A stretch of DNA of 64,000 nt from Filosporella fistucella (lineage: Eukaryota; Ascomycota; Leotiomycetes; Helotiales): NCBI GenBank assembly GCA_030077755.1, contig JAQJZZ010000012.1, positions 1,054,001-1,118,000 on the forward strand, given 5' to 3'. Shown piece after piece: positions 1 through 10,694 of this stretch (positions within the stretch are counted from its first letter, which is position 1; every line of letters begins with the position of its first letter). Under the pieces are notes generated by a model. It had not been told where the DNA came from and searched no databases. It saw only the letters and a list, made by a program, of their open reading frames with translations. The position numbers were made by a program, and so were the translations under genes.

Positions 1-1002
1 ATGTCTGAAGCCGTCTCCCAATTCTTGGAAAGTTTTGGAACGCCAGTTATCAGGAGGTGATGCAGACCGCAGAAACCGATCATACATTTCTTGTTCAGTC
101 TTTGCTTCCTGCTGAGAGTTGTCTCCATGCTTATTGCGCATCGCGTTTAATGCAGTTTCCATTGGGCCCGTAACATAATAAACTCTCTCCTCCTTCTCCT
201 GAAGTAGGCCAAACAGTTGGAGTTTGGATATCCAGGAAATGTTTGTCAGTAGGTCACCACCAGGCCTAGGAAGGATACCATTGACGGCTGAAAATGGTGC
301 CCCCGGCCGCACGTTCTGCGAGATAAGGATAAGATCCTCGAATGCGTCACAGTATGGAAATTCGTCTCTTGGAGATGCCCTGGCGGAGAGCGCAAGCGGA
401 GAGTAGGGAGAGAACAGAAGGTACGGAAGCATTGAGTAGTTGGAACGGAAAGACTGAGAAGAGCCCAGTTGAGTATGAAAGAAGTATTGCAAGGTTTTCA
501 TCTTGTCAGATGAATCTTGACCTGGTTTGAACGGAAGCAATGATGAGTAGTGGTCAAGCTTCCAGTCAGCCTGCTCGTTTCCGGGTTCTCCAAGATGTGC
601 AAAGAGCGCCGGTGTAACAGGAGAATACAATGGCACATCGAATAATCGAGCGGAAATTGACTTTTCCTGGTCCTGGCTAGAGGAAGCCCAATTTGGGGAT
701 TGCTTGACAGGTATGTCCTCCCCACGAGCTTCTCCATGTAGCTTTCTGGCTTCCGAGTCTTTCAATTCCTTCTGCCTCGCCTGCCTTTCGTCCCGACGCC
801 GAAGATCCTCGTCAATATCTGCCCATCGTGTGTTTTCATTTGGCTTGTTGGAGAACGCAGATGGCAAACCGACAATGCCTTGCAAAAATGAGCTGATGTG
901 TGAATCTGCGAAATCACGGAATTTGATGAACGGATTGTCGGGCTTTGGAGGCGGGTTTGTAGTTTTATTCGAATTTTCATCGGGATCCGTAGACTTTGCC
1001 AT
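1..1002 (-). CDS. Hypothetical fungal protein, 3' end outside window
   Basis: The frame is open on the minus strand from an ATG at 1002 to the window edge, giving 334 codons without a stop, so the C-terminus is missing. I do not recognise the family. The N-terminal 30 residues are Pro/Asn/Lys-rich and probably disordered. A hydrophobic stretch follows (ISSFLQGIVGLPSAF, near residue 40), then a charged Arg/Glu/Lys-rich segment (RRRDERQARQKELKDSEARK, about residues 75-95). The rest reads like a folded domain with several aromatic blocks (for example SMLPYLLFSPYSPLALS). Codon use is even and no intron is needed. It is transcribed divergently from the next gene across about 340 bp. Confidence 0.72.
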   Translation of the reverse strand, partial: MAKSTDPDENSNKTTNPPPKPDNPFIKFRDFADSHISSFLQGIVGLPSAFSNKPNENTRWADIDEDLRRRDERQARQKELKDSEARKLHGEARGEDIPVKQSPNWASSSQDQEKSISARLFDVPLYSPVTPALFAHLGEPGNEQADWKLDHYSSLLPFKPGQDSSDKMKTLQYFFHTQLGSSQSFRSNYSMLPYLLFSPYSPLALSARASPRDEFPYCDAFEDLILISQNVRPGAPFSAVNGILPRPGGDLLTNISWISKLQLFGLLQEKEERVYYVTGPMETALNAMRNKHGDNSQQEAKTEQEMYDRFLRSASPPDNWRSKTFQELGDGFRH

Positions 1003-1341
1003 GTTGAATGTGCCAGGCGGGCTAGCAGCGTTGATAATTGCAAGATTCGATGCAGGTGGATATGAAAATATCGCGTCAAAGTTGAGGGGCGACAAACCAA
1101 GACAACCTGGAAGTGTTCCGTCCAACTCATCCTAACCCGTCACCAAAACGCGGGGAGGGCACTATCCTCTATTCAGCCTAGCATCACGCCAAATAATGGG
1201 CCTCCAACTAGCTGTCGAACAGCTGTCGATGCATAAAAGAAAAAGATCTCGAGCACTTGGAGTGAAACACGCTCCCATCTGCAATGCAATTCCATCATCG
1301 CTCCCATACAATGTCTTTTTATCCATCTTGAGATCCACAAA
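1003..1341. promoter_or_regulatory. Shared promoter region of two divergent genes
   Basis: This 339-bp gap separates the ATG at 1002 (minus) from the ATG at 1342 (plus), so both promoters must lie here. I see no strong TATA box. A C/T-rich patch suits a fungal promoter. Confidence 0.5.
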
Positions 1342-2727
1342 ATGGCAGCGGAAGCGTCTCTGAATGGTTCTGCGCCAAAAGCGTTGCCAACGTTCAGTCA
1401 CCCCACTCCGCACCAGCCAAAAGGCGCTCGATCCGCACCAGATTCCCACCGAAGACACTCATTGCCTCTCCATTTTCTTCCTCCGAGTCTCTGGAGTGCA
1501 AATACCTCAAGTGCCAGCTTGGTCGAGTCCGAAGCTGCTGCACGCGGAGAGCACATCCTAGACGAAGCTACAGTTGCTCATCGAATATCTGCCCTTCGCC
1601 AGCTTAATGGTGCGACACGGTCCCGCCATCGATATGCAAAATCAACTGGAGCTCGAAACAGTACCTTCAATCAGCCTGTGATTGTTCGAACGTATTCTGG
1701 AGCACCTCGACCCCAATCGCAGCAGAGAGACATCATCGTGAAGAAAGACAATGGATTCGAAGCCATGAGTTCGGGAAAAACAGAATTGAAGATGCCTCCT
1801 GTGGAGGCATTCAGCTTCAAAGGGATCATGGAGGAGATCAAACATGGTGTTGCTGAAGACTTGGAAAGAATCGCCGAGATATGTGCCAGGAGCAAATACA
1901 GCCTCAGCAACCAGTATGAGGTTCATATGCCACCTCATGGACGGGGCGAGGCTATCATGCACTCAGTTGGTCTCGGTGTTGGTCCGCACGGATCTATAGG
2001 AGGTCCAACATTACAAGCTGTGGGCTCCGATGACGAGCACGCTCGTCCAGTCGGGAGAGGCTCAAGAGGCGGCAGACGAACCAAATCTGTGGCATATGGG
2101 ACACTTGAGACGATCATGTCATCTTCGAGATCGTCAGATGAAGACAAAACAAAGAAAAAGTCTGCAGCAGTTCTGGCTGAGGAAGTCCGAGGAAGGGCAG
2201 CAAAGAAAGAAGCAATCTCTCTTGGGAAGGAGGTAGACGGCACTATGGCAGGTCCCGTCGAGCAACGACCTAAACACGTGCGATCCAAATCTGCCTCATT
2301 CGCATCTATGATCATTGATAATGCACAAAGCTTCAAGACCGATGCTCCAACCCAAGTCGTGTCACCCACGTCGTTGATTAGCGAGCCAGCAAGACCTCAG
2401 ACCTCGACAGCAGCAGATCTGGAAGTCATTCCCACATCCGACAAGACAACCTTGTATAGAACGACGACGTCCCAGTCATTCACAACCAAGCCAACAATGA
2501 TTCGTAATGAGTCACGAGCATCTACTCTGAGACCTGATTTTGAGGTCAAACCTTCCATTCTTGGTAATATCGGCTCCTGGCTACCTTGGGCGAGACGTGC
2601 AACCTCAAGTGGAGGTAGTCAACAAGGCAGAATGAGGAGCAGCTCTCATGCCGAAGGTAGCTTACGAGAATTGTTGAAGTCAACTGAAGCAGACAGAAAG
2701 GGAAAAGGAGTTGACCGGACGAGTTGA
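1342..2727 (+). CDS. Hypothetical low-complexity protein (461 aa)
   Basis: Single-exon gene running from ATG 1342 to TGA 2727. I do not recognise the family. The protein is rich in Ser, Thr, Arg and Lys and is probably largely disordered. A more ordered central part (about residues 150-190, around FSFKGIMEEIKHGVAEDLER) looks helical. Several basic/serine clusters (RGSRGGRRTKS, HVRSKSASFASM, RMRSSSHAEGS) resemble phosphorylation or nuclear-localisation regions. The tail (LKSTEADRKGKGVDRTS) is highly charged. There is no signal peptide or membrane helix. A function cannot be assigned from sequence. Confidence 0.7.
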   Translation: MAAEASLNGSAPKALPTFSHPTPHQPKGARSAPDSHRRHSLPLHFLPPSLWSANTSSASLVESEAAARGEHILDEATVAHRISALRQLNGATRSRHRYAKSTGARNSTFNQPVIVRTYSGAPRPQSQQRDIIVKKDNGFEAMSSGKTELKMPPVEAFSFKGIMEEIKHGVAEDLERIAEICARSKYSLSNQYEVHMPPHGRGEAIMHSVGLGVGPHGSIGGPTLQAVGSDDEHARPVGRGSRGGRRTKSVAYGTLETIMSSSRSSDEDKTKKKSAAVLAEEVRGRAAKKEAISLGKEVDGTMAGPVEQRPKHVRSKSASFASMIIDNAQSFKTDAPTQVVSPTSLISEPARPQTSTAADLEVIPTSDKTTLYRTTTSQSFTTKPTMIRNESRASTLRPDFEVKPSILGNIGSWLPWARRATSSGGSQQGRMRSSSHAEGSLRELLKSTEADRKGKGVDRTS

Positions 2728-3640
2728 CCGGACTGCTTGAGAAAACCAAGGGGTATAGAAAGAGTTCTTCCGACCTGGTATCCTGTCCGACCGAATTAAC
2801 GCAGACGAACTTGTCGATATGGCTACATATCTCTCTGGTACTGTTCATCGTTGACCACGAGAGATAGGATTCCATCAATGAATCCCAGGCTACTCAAACA
2901 AATCGCTTCTGGCTTCAGATGACGTATCCAAAGATGGTCCATGATCCGAGCATGAGATTAACCATTGGGGTTTGGGAAGATTTTGCTTGTGAGCATGCTA
3001 CCTAGTGATGCTACGATCCCGATGCAATTGTGTGTTAGAATTGCCATGACGGGCTTGGCACAATGCCATTTTCCCCGTTCATAAGATACTTCACAGGTGT
3101 CAAGTGCTCCAGTGACAGTGGAAGCTGAGGTCTATCAGATATATTTGTATGGTTCTGCAGACATCTTGTAGGAAAATGGTTCTTTCACAACTTACATGAG
3201 TGCGAAAACTTACAATGCCTTGGTCAGTATCTATAATACTGTACATATTTAGCTCTATAACGAATTTATGACCATGTTACGATGATGAGATGTTCTCCTT
3301 CTTCAATCGAATCCGTATTTCTGCTCAAGTTACATTTCCCCACTTTTGAAGAGATATTTGTGAAGTAAGATTTGCACACTCAACCCACCCGCTTCATATC
3401 ATCACGTCCGTTTGACAAGCTCCCGTCTTGTGCCACCTGGTTTATAAATAATTCCTCAGAAAAGCACAATATATGCTAGGATCAGTTTTCTATATTATAC
3501 CTTCTTGGCCCGTGTACATTCTGAAGGCAAAAAGAGAAGAAAGAAATTGTAAATCTTGAACTCTTCCGCCTTGGCTCAAACCCCACACTAGATTAATACT
3601 ATAGTATCAAATAAGCATTCCTCCCCTAACAAATCAAAAA
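2728..3640. other. Intergenic, no gene seen
   Basis: About 0.9 kb after the hypothetical gene. The sequence is moderately AT-rich with stops in all frames. It probably holds the 3' UTR of the upstream gene and the leader of the tRNA-like element. No repeat or RNA gene is recognised. Confidence 0.5.
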
Positions 3641-3771
3641 GGAGCTCTAGTTCAACAGGTAGAACAACCGCCTTGTGAATCTGGGTTCGGACTGTCTGTG
3701 ATGGGGTCCTTTACCTACACCAAAAGTGCAACATTAGGAGGGAGACTTGGGTTCGAATCCCGACAGCTTCA
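3641..3771 (+). tRNA. tRNA-like element with intron-like insert (possible pseudogene)
   Basis: The ends fold like a tRNA. The acceptor strands 3641-3647 (GGAGCTC) and 3764-3770 (CAGCTTC) pair at 6 of 7 positions counting one G-U. A D-stem GTTC/GAAC lies in 3650-3665. A T-arm with a canonical TTCGAAT loop (3752-3758) and stems TTGGG/CCCGA serves as a B box. Between them lies about 57 nt more than a normal tRNA needs, which would be an intron next to the anticodon. The anticodon reads GTG or TGT depending on how the imperfect anticodon stem is drawn, so the identity is unclear. The weak stem suggests either an odd intron-bearing tRNA or a decayed copy. Confidence 0.4.
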
Positions 3772-3784
3772 AAAAAAACCCCCC

Positions 3785-3790
3785 TTTTTT
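3785..3790 (+). terminator. T6 run, possible RNA polymerase III terminator
   Basis: A run of six T residues lies 14 nt downstream of the discriminator position of the tRNA-like element, and a second T6 run follows shortly after. RNA polymerase III ends at T-runs of four or more, so the placement fits a Pol III unit. Confidence 0.35.
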
Positions 3791-5400
3791 GGCCCTTTTT
3801 TGGGGCTTTTTCTGCTTCAACTTGGATATTTTCGGCAATGTAGACAGAGAACTCTCATTTGTGCTGTGGGATTTTGTTTGCTATTTGCTGCCTAACGTTA
3901 GATGGAAGTTGACATTTTGGCTTGCCTCGAAGAAATCTTGATGTGCCAGCCTACCATTTCGTTATACATTTGTCTCCCGTTGTAGAGTGGGAATTCAGAA
4001 CAAGGATTTCGATCTATACATTCAGTTTGACGAATAGAGTCAAGTTGGATAAGAATATTGCACCTATCAAGCTTGAGTTTCAAGTTGATGTGCTCCAGTC
4101 GCAATTCTTTCTAGTTAGTGATCTATATATACAACCTTCGGTCTCAGTCTTTGGAACTTATCTTTATCAATCACCATTCCACAACCAAACAAGAGCTCCA
4201 ACCCTACACAGACTCCGTCTTGCAATACTAGCACTATTTAATCTTCCATCCTCCAGATACAGCTGGCTTTCATTCCACCCCTCAGGCTCTTCGTCCTCAG
4301 TTGCACTGGCCCCAAATCCAAAAGCGGATGGAAGTGTTCCCATGTCGATGTCCATGTAAGTAACCTCAAACCTCTGCAATTGCGCCCTTTTCCCCAGCGT
4401 ACTAAATATATCAAATAGAGATCTCATGCCCACCGTTTGGTTTTATTCGGCCTCAATATCCTCCATATTCTTGAAAGACATGACTAGATTAAATTATAAT
4501 ATTTGTTAAGTCGTAAGCAGTAAATTATTGTCCCTACTTGTCGCATTTAAGAATGTCTTGCGGTAAAGGTCCTTCAATCTTACTCACTACCCCATGGGCT
4601 CTTCCCTATGCATTAGTAATTGATGTTCTCCCAAATGTTTAATTTCGGGCCTTAAATCCAATGATTCTTTTCATTCTTCTCCTCCGAGACGGAAGTTTGT
4701 AACGCCCCAATAATTGCAATGTGTGCTTTCTTCGAATACGAAAGCCGCAAAAATTGTCAAAACAATGAATCCACATGAAACTCCAGCAGAACGGAAGAAA
4801 TGTCTCGAAGCTATTCGCGAACTGTCGGATATCATACAGCTCTTCAAGGGGGACACAATGAACTCTTTTGCATTTCATAAGTCGAGTGAAATGAAGGCTA
4901 GAGCGAACAAATAATCATAGACCCATATCATACATAACAAAATTAGTGAATTAGTATCAATTGAACGTAGTACTATTATGCCAATAGCGCCTCCTGACAA
5001 GGCGGATATCAGGGGCCAGGGTACTCGCTTAAGCCCCCTGACTGTCAATCAAAGGTTGGGGGAGCAGTTGTAGTTGACCGAGGTTGAACTCTTCCAAAGT
5101 GGCCTGTTGTGAACGTCTTGTCATACCTATGAGCCTTGGTAAAATATCCAGTCTTGTGAGTGTCTTCTACAAGTGGTAACATATCGAGGCATTCACGTTC
5201 CTCGAAACTAGCGGCTCAAGCTGTACAACACAGCACAGTAGCCTCAGTCATCCGCGAGGCATGCCAACCACACCCCTTCGATTTGCCAGGCAGAAGAACT
5301 CGCTATTCCCTCGATTGTACTTGAGATAGCACATTTCCGAGCCAAGATAGCTTATTGTCACAAGCAAACTGTGCCGTGTGCCCGCCTCGCACGAGCTGGA
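3791..5400. other. Intergenic, one possible 49-codon ORF at 4765-4914
   Basis: Mostly AT-rich non-coding sequence. The one stretch with protein-like composition is 4765-4914 on the plus strand, 49 codons rich in Glu, Lys and Arg (starting MNPHETPAERKKCLEAIREL). It could be a helical micro-protein or a relic exon. I could not join it to flanking exons. Longer open frames around 3922-4359 look random. Confidence 0.35.
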
Positions 5401-5407
5401 AATTTTG

Positions 5408-5443
5408 ATCAGATAAGATGCAACTAGCAATCTGATTAGATAA
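5408..5443 (+). promoter_or_regulatory. GATA-factor sites of the iron-regulator type
   Basis: Positions 5408-5416 read ATCAGATAA, a perfect match to ATCWGATAA, the extended site of the fungal iron-sensing GATA repressors (SreA/Urbs1/SRE family). A second copy with one mismatch (ATTAGATAA) is at 5435-5443. Both lie about 510-545 bp upstream of the siderophore transporter start codon, where repression under iron-replete conditions would be expected. Another GATAAG core occurs near 5755. Confidence 0.5.
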
Positions 5444-5952
5444 AAGTTTGCTCTCCACCCCACTTTGTGGTGACACCATCAAATCATCGAAGCTACGTCA
5501 AGCCTTTTATCCGCTCCGTGCCGTGTCTTCATACTAGTATCGGACGAGGATGATGGGAAGGGGAAAGGTCGTGATATCGAGAAGGGGAGTATTGAGAACA
5601 GGTGCTTGTGTAGAGAATAGTGTAGAGCAAGTCATACATCTATTGGTAGTATCTGATTGACAAGTGCTGCAAGAATGGCAATCCCTCTCTATGTACACTC
5701 TCCTATCTTCTCACCAGGACCCTGAAATCGGATGCTTCTTCGTCTTTTTCACGCCAGATAAGTTCCAGTCCCTCGGGACCGATTTCTGTTGATCTCCTAT
5801 TCCAATTTTGGTTCGTGACTCGAGATGGTCCGCAGCTATGCAGATTTCCAGGATACTAATAGTCAAACCTTGGCCACCTAGGAACCCTGAAGGCCTTAAT
5901 TTTTGTTTTCCTTATTGTAACAACTGCACTGAGTAGTTGAAATACAGCAAAC

Positions 5953-7900
5953 ATGCCAGCCCTCGCGAGATTCAGACATCCGTTTCGTCGAAGCACAACT
6001 AATAATGAGATCCAAGCTTCCCCAGTCGCCATGACCGGGTCACCTGCACCCATAGATGAGAAAACCCCTCCAACCAACACTGCCAACGATGTGATTTCTC
6101 CCAACCAGGTCATCGACGAGACGACAGAGCCGGAGAACTTGAAGGACCTAGTTCCAACAGAAAGTGCACAACGAGGAGTACAACAAGTTGAGGCCGTCGC
6201 CTTGACTTGGTCGAAGCCGTATCTGATCTCAGTTTTTATCCTGTTTGTCTCTTTTCACCTCACCGGTATCCAGAAGTTAATCGTTTCCATAGGATGTGGT
6301 CTCTATATCTCGTCAATGCTTTCCAGTCCTCGATTTTGAGCAACTTGGTTCCGTTCGCTACGAGCGAATTTGAAACACATTCTCTCTTGACGGCAATATA
6401 TATTGTGTCAAACAGCATGTCAGCGGCAGTATATATTCCCCTTGCGAAGATGCTGGATCTTTGGGGACGCGCAGAAGGGTTTGCACTTATGGTCGCTTTC
6501 GCAACGCTGGGGATGATTTTAATGGCTGCAGGCAACAACCTCACGACATTCTGCGTGGCACAGGTACTATACTCTTCTCCTTCCCTTGATTGCACTTTGC
6601 ATTTGGCTAACGAAAAGTAATATAGGTCTTTTACTCCATCGGTTTCGGCGGCTTAATCTACAGTGTTGATGTCATCACGGCCGATGTATCAAAGCTGAAG
6701 AATCGAGCTCTGGCATATGCCTTTACCTCCTCACCATACATGATTACAGCCTTTGCAGGAGCTAAAGCGTCCGAGGACTTCTACTATAAATATAGCTGGC
6801 GTTGGGGATTTGGTGCTTTCGCCATTATTTTGCCAGTTGTAGCAACACCTATGTTTGTCATCTTGAAAATTCATCTCCGCAAGGCTGAAAACCGTGGGCT
6901 CTTGATCCGGGAGAGAAGTGGTCGGACGCTATCTCAGAATATTTGGCACTACATCCAAGAATTTGATGCACCTGGTGTGGTACTTTTTGCATCTGGTCTC
7001 ACAGTATTCCTTCTTCCCTTCACGCTGGCGGATACAGCACCCAACGGCTGGGCAAGTGGATATATCATCGCCATGATAGTCGTCGGCTTCGTGACTCTGG
7101 CTATTTTCGGCATTTATGAAACATTCATTGCTCGAACACCATTTTTATCAGTCAATCTCCTAGCAAATCGCACTGTCATCGGTGTGTGCTTGCTGGACGT
7201 ATGCTATCAAATCTCCTACTACTGTTGGGCCAGCTATTTCACATCGTTCCTACAAGTCGTCAACAATTTGACTCTAGCCGAAGCTGGATATGTGAGCAGC
7301 ACATTTGATGTTGTCTCTGGTGTTCTGCTCTTGTGCGTCGGCTTCATGATCCGCAAAACCGGATACTTCAAATGGCTGCTCTACTTCGCGGTGCCTCTCT
7401 ACGTCCTGGCCCAAGGTCTTATGATCCACTTCCGGAAGCCAGACCAAAGTATCGGGTATATTGTCATGTGCCAGATATTCATCTCCATAGGAGGCAGCAT
7501 TTTTATTATCTGTGAACAGATTGGTATATTGGCTGCTTCAGACCATCAGCATGTTGCCGCTGTGCTTGCATTACTTTATGTCGTCGGTGGAGTAGGCGGT
7601 GCGATCGGGAATGCTATTTGTGGAGCCATCTGGACAAATACCTTCCCTCAAGCTCTTGCTCGATATCTCCCTGCCGACACTTTGGAGAATCTCGATGCTA
7701 TTTATGGCGATCTAGACACCCAGCTTAGTTATGAGGTTGGGTCCGAGACTAGGATTGCGATTCAAAAAGCGTATGGGTATGCGCAAGAGAGAATGCTTAT
7801 TGCGGGAACAGCTGTCATCTCTCTAGCCTTCTTTTGGATCTTGTTGATCAGGAATATCAATGTTGCGAAGCATCAACAAGTTAAGGGAACTGTCTTCTAA
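5953..7900 (+). CDS. Siderophore-iron transporter, MFS SIT/ARN family
   Basis: Three exons: 5953-6242, 6293-6563, 6626-7900, giving 611 aa, the usual size of SIT transporters. Introns are 50 and 62 nt; the second has a GCTAAC branch site. A disordered cytosolic N-terminus of about 85 residues precedes 12-14 hydrophobic helices. Family-like blocks are SILSNLVPFATSEFETHSLL, VFYSIGFGGLIYSVDVITAD (loop rich in Asp), and SSPYMITAFAGAKASEDFY followed by WRWGFGAFAII. Members are proton symporters that bring ferri-siderophores across the plasma membrane or into vesicles (mirA/mirB/ARN type). The substrate cannot be told from sequence. Iron-type GATA sites upstream support iron regulation. There is no siderophore synthetase nearby. 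Confidence 0.9.
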
Positions 7901-8019
7901 GGGTTCGAGTCAAGGAATCGTAGCTTCATTGAAGAACTTAGCTGAGTGAGATGCGCCTTCTTTCATATTTTTATTTATGTTTATTTTCTAGACAGTGATA
8001 ATACAAAGCAATTAAATGC

Positions 8020-8512
8020 CTAGTCATAGAGCCTCAAATGCAGATGAACGAAACAAGATCGAAATTGAAGAAGCTTCCACCGAAATGAAACACAAAAAAC
8101 TACCAAGTGTAGGATCGTGATATCCGAAACTCGTGTGGGGTAGTTGACGGAATCGAAAGATAAGAGAAGGCATGTGCACATGATAAACTTCAACAACACT
8201 TGAAGTTTGCCAACGATGACAGAGAGCTTTCTTGAAGCTTCTAACGCAGTGGAAACTGAATTTGAAATGACCTCTTGCAACAAGCTCCAAGTTTCATCAA
8301 AAAAATCCCAGGCATGTCTAAATTTGTGAAGTGTTGTCTCAATTTGCTTTACGTACGAAATGTGAAGAGATAAATTACTTTGTCTCCCAACAACACTTAT
8401 AGTCATTCCCAATTATTCTAGAGAAAGAAGGCTGACTTACCATGCGCCTATATTTGTCAATCCAATGCATGAAAACTTGAGTTTTGTCATGGCGTTCGCC
8501 CATCTTCTGCAT
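8020..8512 (-). pseudogene. Fragments of an unidentified protein gene
   Basis: Two pieces on the minus strand look coding. One begins at ATG 8512 (MQKMGERHDKTQVFMHWIDK...) and reaches a good donor GTAAGT at 8440. The other (8412-8020) encodes a helical stretch including YVKQIETTLHKFRHAWDFFD. No acceptor in the gap joins the two in frame, because every choice I tried hits a stop. Either a coding gene has decayed, or the true exon structure uses signals I did not find. Family unknown. Confidence 0.25.
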
Positions 8513-8916
8513 CTTGTTAAACTCGACATTCTTGATTCTCAAAATGTATAACCACCTCAGTCTATTATTTCAGCTTTACTTAAATCCATATTCCACGTGC
8601 CATTGCATTTGAGCGAGAGAACACGAGCAGTTCAATACTGACTTCGCGCAACCGAGTAGCCTTCTCTGATAGCAGCCACCGCGTTTTCCACTGCACAACA
8701 TTACAACTACAGGATTGCAAGAGTGCAATACCGAGTTTCCAACTTGGGATCCTCAGGGATTCTGGATGCTATCTTTACCTCACGAAGACAGACATCTGAC
8801 TCTTCTGGACTGTATCATGGTGAGTCGCCCAGCCTTACCGATCTGTGCTTTGTTTACTTTTGAGGATGTAAATTTTAACAATGAATTGAATACAGAGCAA
8901 GCGATCCCACGATAAA

Positions 8917-10075
8917 ATGTCAGGGACGGAAGCAACCTCAACCTCCCAGCCGTCTTTGTTGTCCATGAACTTGCAGTATGACTCCTATATTATATCTCTA
9001 CTGTCGCGAATGCGTTTGTTGTTAACAACTCAACCAGGCTCTTGGAGACTGGCAAATGGTCTGATCTGATGATAAAGTGCAAGCACAAGACATGGAAGGT
9101 TCATCGCAGCATCGTCTGTCTTCAATCTAAGCCGCTTGCTGCTATGCTTGAGGGTGATTTCATCGTCAGTATAAACTTTCATAGCTTACTCTTTGTTACT
9201 CCAGTCACTTCTGTGCCTGTGGTGAATTATACTGTCGTTCATGGATCGACCTAGTCGCGTAAAATGTCACGAACAGGCTTACTGACTTTCTGTAGGAAGC
9301 CAAGTCAGGTGTCATCAATCTCGAGGCCAATGATCCGCTTACCGTGGAACGAATGATTCGGTACCTCTACTCCAATGACTACTCAGACATGGAAGCCCTT
9401 TGTGAGATCGATATTGGGAAGGAAAGAATCAAGCCTGATCCCGAAATGCCTGAGGTTCCACTCTTCTCTCGGCCTTCAACTATGGGTCCCAGCCCTTTTC
9501 GAGCAGGTGCTCCTCTCCCCGAATTCCAAAACTCTTCCAGCGGTATACAAATACCAGTCTTCACTAAGACCCACTCAAGCCCCTATGCTGGCAAGCGTCT
9601 TCTAATCAACACCAAGGTCTATTTGATTGCCGATCAATATGATATCCCTGCCTTGAAGAAGTTAGCTGTGAAGAAATACAGAGACATGCTCAATCGTGAA
9701 GGGTCTTCATCGTTGTCTTTCACGGACAGCATTCGCCTCATGTATGAAGAGCTTCCTGAGAGTGATCGCCTTCTCAAGTATGCTGCTATCAACTATTCTG
9801 CGACGGAAATTAGGTGGCTCATTCACAGAACAGAGTTTGTGGATCTCTTAAAGACTTGCGGAGAATTCTGTTGTGATGTCTTGAAGGCGAAAATGGAAAC
9901 AGCTCGCTTGTTCGATATAGGACCTTCAGGCGCCATTTCTGCCCCTCGTTGCCCTCGTGCACTTGAATGTGGCAAGGGAGATCAATACACCCGGTCTCTC
10001 AGCAACGCCGATAAGAGGAAGTATTCCCCATTGCCAGTCCACTGGATCTGTGATAATTGCAAACATATTTTCTAG
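8917..10075 (+). CDS. BTB/POZ domain protein (paralogue 1)
   Basis: Three exons: 8917-8975, 9038-9164, 9296-10075, giving 321 aa. Intron 1 is phase 2 and intron 2 (GTCAGT donor) is phase 0. The BTB fold begins at residue 20 (LLETGKWSDLMIKCKHKTWK, then VHRSIVCLQSKPLAAMLEG) and continues in exon 3 (EAKSGVINLEANDPLTVERM, then IRYLYSNDYSD). A loop of about 65 residues interrupts the domain before the second conserved block (LINTKVYLIADQYDIPALKK). A helical BACK-like part follows. The C-terminus carries a possible zinc-binding pair (WICDNCKHIF). Fungal proteins of this type are BTB-only, without kelch or MATH domains, and their partners are mostly unknown. Two paralogues lie 10-12 kb downstream. 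Confidence 0.88.
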
Positions 10076-10694
10076 ATGCTTGGGCTTCGAGGAAGGTAAT
10101 CCTACAATGTAGGAATTTCGATGGGAATTTGCAGAGGAATTGCCTTTTTCAAGCCGGCTGAGTTTGATCGTATGGTTCTCGGTGCAGAATATCAGCGGTG
10201 TCTACCGCATGGTAAGTATGGTGGATGGACGGGCGATTGATCCCCTGTAAATTACTCCCATTCGCGATAATTCTAGCATAGGAAACAGTACAATAGAAGC
10301 AGTTCGTCATCGACAAGTCGTATTTCGAGTGCATTAGATTCATTCCATTTCTCTTTTGTATGCTCATCGGGCTTCTAATATTCCTCCGCAACCAGAATCG
10401 ATTGGATTCATGAACCTCCCCGCGCTATCAAGAAATTAGCTTCAAATTCCAGACGCACACTCTTTCCGTGTTTATTTTTCAAGAGAATAAAAAGATAGAA
10501 GAAAAGAATTCTAATTTTTCTCGTAGAAATATGTAGATAATGACATGTAGTCCTATTTGCCCTGTGAGTATAATTGAGAAAGGTGGATCAACCTCCTTGT
10601 GCTGGTGTGCTCTTCATCTCATTAGCACACTTTACCTCCATTCCGAGGTATCTCCTGGGAAGAACAAGAATTTCTTTGACGAATCTCCAGACTC
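10076..10694. other. Intergenic, nothing recognised
   Basis: About 0.6 kb between the BTB gene and an unassigned ORF. Short open frames on both strands have no convincing composition, though a 5' exon of the next gene could hide here. Confidence 0.4.

Noticed and set aside
3922..4359. 145-codon plus-strand frame
   Set aside because: No family pattern, ends in a simple Met-Ser repeat, and lacks promoter or intron signals.
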